Shown piece by piece: positions 6,302 through 8,118 of a stretch of DNA of 8,118 nt. A program made the translations under genes and the position numbers. The notes below the pieces were generated by a model. That model was not told the DNA's origin. It saw nothing but the letters and a program-made list of their open reading frames with translations, and did not search any database. Source of the DNA: Nitrospirota bacterium (GTDB lineage: Bacteria > Nitrospirota > Nitrospiria > JACQBZ01); contig JACQHO010000104.1 of the NCBI GenBank assembly GCA_016198945.1, positions 1-8,118 on the forward strand. The letters are read 5' to 3'. Numbering within the stretch: position 1 is the stretch's first letter; each line of letters opens with the position of its first letter.

Positions 6302-7081
6302 GTGAAAGTGGCATTGACCATTGCCGGTTCGGATCCGACGGGCGGCGCCGGCATCCAGGCCGACCTGAGGACGTTTGCGAGTTTTCATGTTCACGGAACG
6401 GCCGTGATCGCTTCCTTGACGATCCAAAGCACCCTGGGAATTCAAGAGGTGGTGAAGATTCCTCCCGATCTGCTCCGAAAACAAATCACGACGCTTCTGG
6501 ACGACGTGACGGTCCATGCGGTGAAAACGGGCATGCTTTTAGACGGCGAGACGATCGAGATCATCGGGGAACTCCTGAAAAAATATCGTCTCACCCGGTA
6601 TGTCCTGGATCCGATCATCCGATCGTCCACCGGATTTCCCGTTCTCAAGAAGGATGATATCGAGTTGCTTAAGAAAACATTGCTGCCGCGGGCCCTGTTG
6701 GTGACCCCGAACCTCCAGGAGGCCGAGGCCCTGACCGGGCTGTCGGTCCGGACCGAAAAAGAGATGGAACATACGGCGAAGGAGATTCGCGCGATGGGGC
6801 CCCGATATGTGTTGGTCAAGGGGGGACACCTTGAAGGCAATGCGGCCCTCGACCTGCTGGCGGGGCGGTCGGGGATCCAACGTTTTCGAAAACCCCATGT
6901 TCCGGGAAGGCGGCTGCACGGCGCCGGGTGTGTTTATTCCGCGGCGATCACGGCCGGTCTGGCCGCTGGCCTGAATGTCGAACAGTCGATTCGAAAAGCC
7001 AAGGGCTTGGTTTATCGGGCGATTCGGTCCGCGGTGTCGGTCGGGCAGGGCCGTCAACTGCTGAATTTAACGTCGGATTGA
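6302..7081 (+). CDS. thiD: Hydroxymethylpyrimidine / phosphomethylpyrimidine kinase ThiD
   Basis: Cytoplasmic kinase of thiamine biosynthesis that phosphorylates HMP and HMP-phosphate to give the pyrophosphate joined to thiazole by ThiE. It has 259 residues, normal for ThiD. Seen: TIAGSDPTGGAGIQADLRTF (6-25), the N-terminal ribokinase-family signature; KTGML (75-79); VLDPII (101-106); TPNLQEAEALTG (135-146); LVKGGH (171-176); HGAGCVYSAAITAGLA (206-221) with Cys210, the ThiD-type catalytic cysteine in the anion hole. The usual GTGC is GAGC here, and the usual DPVM..SG region reads DPIIRSSTG, so the protein is somewhat divergent. Start is GTG with GAGGG at 6290-6294, 7 bases upstream and overlapping the M23 stop. 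It lies 10 bases after the M23 gene. No TPP riboswitch-like space and no other thi gene is visible, so it seems to be carried on the same transcript. Confidence 0.9.
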   Translation: MKVALTIAGSDPTGGAGIQADLRTFASFHVHGTAVIASLTIQSTLGIQEVVKIPPDLLRKQITTLLDDVTVHAVKTGMLLDGETIEIIGELLKKYRLTRYVLDPIIRSSTGFPVLKKDDIELLKKTLLPRALLVTPNLQEAEALTGLSVRTEKEMEHTAKEIRAMGPRYVLVKGGHLEGNAALDLLAGRSGIQRFRKPHVPGRRLHGAGCVYSAAITAGLAAGLNVEQSIRKAKGLVYRAIRSAVSVGQGRQLLNLTSD

Positions 7082-7105
7082 AAAACCAGGCGCCGTTAAA
7101 ACGTA

Positions 7106-7114
7106 TGTTATAAT
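7106..7114 (+). promoter_or_regulatory. Extended -10 promoter before the 188-residue gene
   Basis: TGTTATAAT is a perfect extended -10 element (TGn plus TATAAT) in an AT-rich patch between thiD and the next gene. No good -35 box lies 16-18 bases upstream; TTGAAA at 7078-7083 is 25 bases away, too far. An extended -10 can work without a -35. Transcription would start near 7121, about 28 bases before the ATG at 7149. This is a prediction from sequence only. Confidence 0.6.
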
Positions 7115-7148
7115 AAAATAGAAGGATACGAGGGGAGGGACGCGAAGC

Positions 7149-7715
7149 ATGTCCAAGCCGATTCCTAACCATCATCCCTTGAGGCAACTGTTCACGGATC
7201 TTACCGAACGGACGTTTCATCAGAAGTTACACTGGTCCGATCTCCCGGTGGCCGGTTATGTCTCCAACCTGCTGGTCGATTTCGTCCATCTGGACCATCT
7301 TCACCGCATTCAGAACGCCAAGGGAAAGCAGTTGCATGAGGTGGCCGAGATGCTTCTGGAGGCCGATCTGCTCCTGAACGCCGGCTCCTTTGAACGCGAA
7401 CGGGAGGTCCACCGGCATATCGGGGATTTTACGCTGTTCATGGTCGGCATCTTTCCGGAATTCCTAAAGAGGATGAAGATCCGTCAATGGGTGCATCATC
7501 CTGATTTTCTGATCGATTATGTCAAGGTGGGGAAGCATTCCTATCGCAACGTCTCCGAGTTCAATTACGGCGAGCACAAACGGGCGGCGCCGCTCTTCCG
7601 GAAGCTTTCGGAAAATTTTGAGCTGTGCGTCGTCGGATTGGGATATGTCAAGGAAGCATTGGACCATCTTCAGAATGCGGAATATCGGCAGATCAAAAAG
7701 ATCCTGCTGAATTAA
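7149..7715 (+). CDS. Hypothetical protein, 188 residues
   Basis: I do not recognise this family. The protein is soluble-looking, without signal peptide or membrane helix, and seems mostly helical. Features: His-rich stretches FVHLDHLHRIQ (about 50-60) and REVHRH (85-90); a hydrophobic segment FTLFMVGIFPEFLKRM (94-109) too short and interrupted to be a membrane span; DFLIDYVKVGKHSYRNVSEF (119-138); and a C-terminal helical part with VGLGYVKEALDHLQNAEYRQ. The codon use and ordered composition look genuine. The ATG is preceded by a purine-rich ribosome binding site (GGGGAGGGA, 7132-7140) and an extended -10 promoter, and the gene is closed by a strong terminator, so it appears to be a single-gene unit. 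No metal site or catalytic motif can be assigned with confidence, and no link to the proteasome is evident beyond position. Confidence 0.85.
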   Translation: MSKPIPNHHPLRQLFTDLTERTFHQKLHWSDLPVAGYVSNLLVDFVHLDHLHRIQNAKGKQLHEVAEMLLEADLLLNAGSFEREREVHRHIGDFTLFMVGIFPEFLKRMKIRQWVHHPDFLIDYVKVGKHSYRNVSEFNYGEHKRAAPLFRKLSENFELCVVGLGYVKEALDHLQNAEYRQIKKILLN

Positions 7716-7753
7716 ACGATCCCGAAACGCCGTTCCCATTCCGGCCGGCAAAC

Positions 7754-7786
7754 ACCATCGCAGTCCGCTGCGGTGGTTTCTTTTTT
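7754..7786 (+). terminator. Rho-independent terminator
   Basis: Stem arms ACCATCGCAG (7754-7763) and CTGCGGTGGT (7768-7777) pair over 10 positions (one T-G wobble) around a TCCG loop, followed by TTCTTTTTT (7778-7786). This is a classical intrinsic terminator on the + strand, 38 bases after the stop of the 188-residue gene. Confidence 0.92.
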
Positions 7787-7817
7787 AGCGCAGACCGCCA
7801 ATCAGGGTTGTGGGTTG

Positions 7818-8118
7818 ATGGAAAGAGAAAAGAAAAGCCGTCTATCGGTCCGGATCTATTATGAAGACACCGACTGCGGCGGCGTGGTTTATTATGCAAA
7901 CTACTTGAGGTATTTTGAGCGGGCCCGGACCGAGTATCTCCGGGACCGGGGGGTTGATCTCGGGACCTGGGCCGAGAAGGGGCTCTATTTCGTGGTGTCC
8001 CGGGTCGAGATTGTGTACAAGGCCCCGGCCCGCTATTCGGATCTGCTCCAGATCGAAACGGCCGTGACCGATCTCTCCAAAGCAAGCCTGACCTTCTCCC
8101 ATGCCGTCCGGGACCAGA
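7818..8118 (+). CDS. YbgC-like acyl-CoA thioesterase (hotdog fold), 5' part
   Basis: First 100 residues of a 4-hydroxybenzoyl-CoA/YbgC-type thioesterase that hydrolyses acyl-CoA; full-length members have about 130-150 residues, so the last third is missing. Seen: VRIYYEDTDCGGVVYYANYL (11-30), the family signature, with Asp19 as the expected catalytic acid and Tyr26 at a position that is often His; then FERARTEYLRDRG (33-45), the central hotdog helix, and VSRVEIVYKAPARYSDLLQI (69-88), the next strands. The ATG at 7818 puts the signature at the usual distance from the N-terminus; upstream G-rich bases (GGGTTGTGGG) make only a weak ribosome binding site. The gene begins 32 bases after the terminator, leaving little room for a promoter; none is evident. 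In Gram-negative bacteria ybgC often precedes tolQ, so the genes downstream would be informative. Confidence 0.9.
   Translation, partial: MEREKKSRLSVRIYYEDTDCGGVVYYANYLRYFERARTEYLRDRGVDLGTWAEKGLYFVVSRVEIVYKAPARYSDLLQIETAVTDLSKASLTFSHAVRDQ

Noticed and set aside
5785..6354. Minus-strand open frame opposite the M23 gene and the start of thiD
   Set aside because: Spans the junction of two well-supported + strand genes and shows no family features.
7094..7103. Short palindrome CGTTAAAACG before the extended -10 element as an operator
   Set aside because: Ten bases with a 2-base centre is easily found by chance in an AT-rich spacer, and no regulator is nearby.
7118..7148. Possible thiamine riboswitch around thiD
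   Set aside because: The spaces before thiD (10 bases) and after it (67 bases) are too short for a TPP aptamer, and no THI-box-like sequence was seen.

Overview
The window holds an almost complete bacterial Pup-proteasome operon on the + strand, followed by a few housekeeping or unassigned genes. The order is mpa/arc (3' part only), dop, pup, prcB, prcA, pafA, an M23 metallopeptidase gene, thiD, a hypothetical gene, a Rho-independent terminator, and the 5' part of a YbgC-like thioesterase gene. Every gene is on the + strand. No tRNA, rRNA, CRISPR array, insertion sequence or phage gene was seen, and no stretch over about 100 bases lacks a gene.

Organism: base composition looks moderately GC-rich (high 50s percent by eye, not computed), and the proteins are rich in Lys, Ile and Glu. 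That is unlike the very GC-rich actinobacteria in which this system is best known. The M23 protein has a signal peptide and a beta-rich N-terminal region of a kind I associate with Gram-negative (delta-proteobacterial or Nitrospirota-type) peptidases, and pafBC does not follow pafA. Pup-proteasome loci are known outside Actinobacteria, notably in Nitrospirota such as Leptospirillum and in phyla carrying the Pup relative UBact. A Nitrospirota or similar Gram-negative lineage is therefore my best guess, but it is inferred rather than shown.

Region 1-4018: the ATPase ring (Mpa/ARC, ending in the Tyr-Leu tail that docks on the proteasome) unfolds pupylated substrates. Dop removes Pup. Pup is the 66-residue disordered tag ending in Gly-Gly-Glu. 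PrcB carries the catalytic Thr and PrcA forms the alpha rings of the 20S core. Region 4031-5407: PafA ligates Pup to substrate lysines. Dop and PafA are clear paralogues with all main catalytic motifs. Gaps between mpa and pafA are 1-54 bases, which indicates one transcription unit. The largest gap (dop-pup) contains a perfect 10-bp hairpin and a perfect Shine-Dalgarno for the TTG start of pup.

Region 5404-7081: a secreted LytM-type endopeptidase overlaps or abuts pafA, and thiD follows after 10 bases, so both probably share the proteasome transcript. Region 7082-7786: a separate small unit with an extended -10 promoter, a 188-residue protein of unknown function and a strong intrinsic terminator. 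Region 7818-8118: the start of a hotdog-fold acyl-CoA thioesterase gene that runs off the window.

The system as a whole is a known one (pupylation plus 20S proteasome). The unusual points are the lysine-rich Pup that already ends in Glu, the hairpin and non-ATG starts around pup and prcB, the Asn in the PafA active-site ExE motif, and the attached M23-thiD tail.
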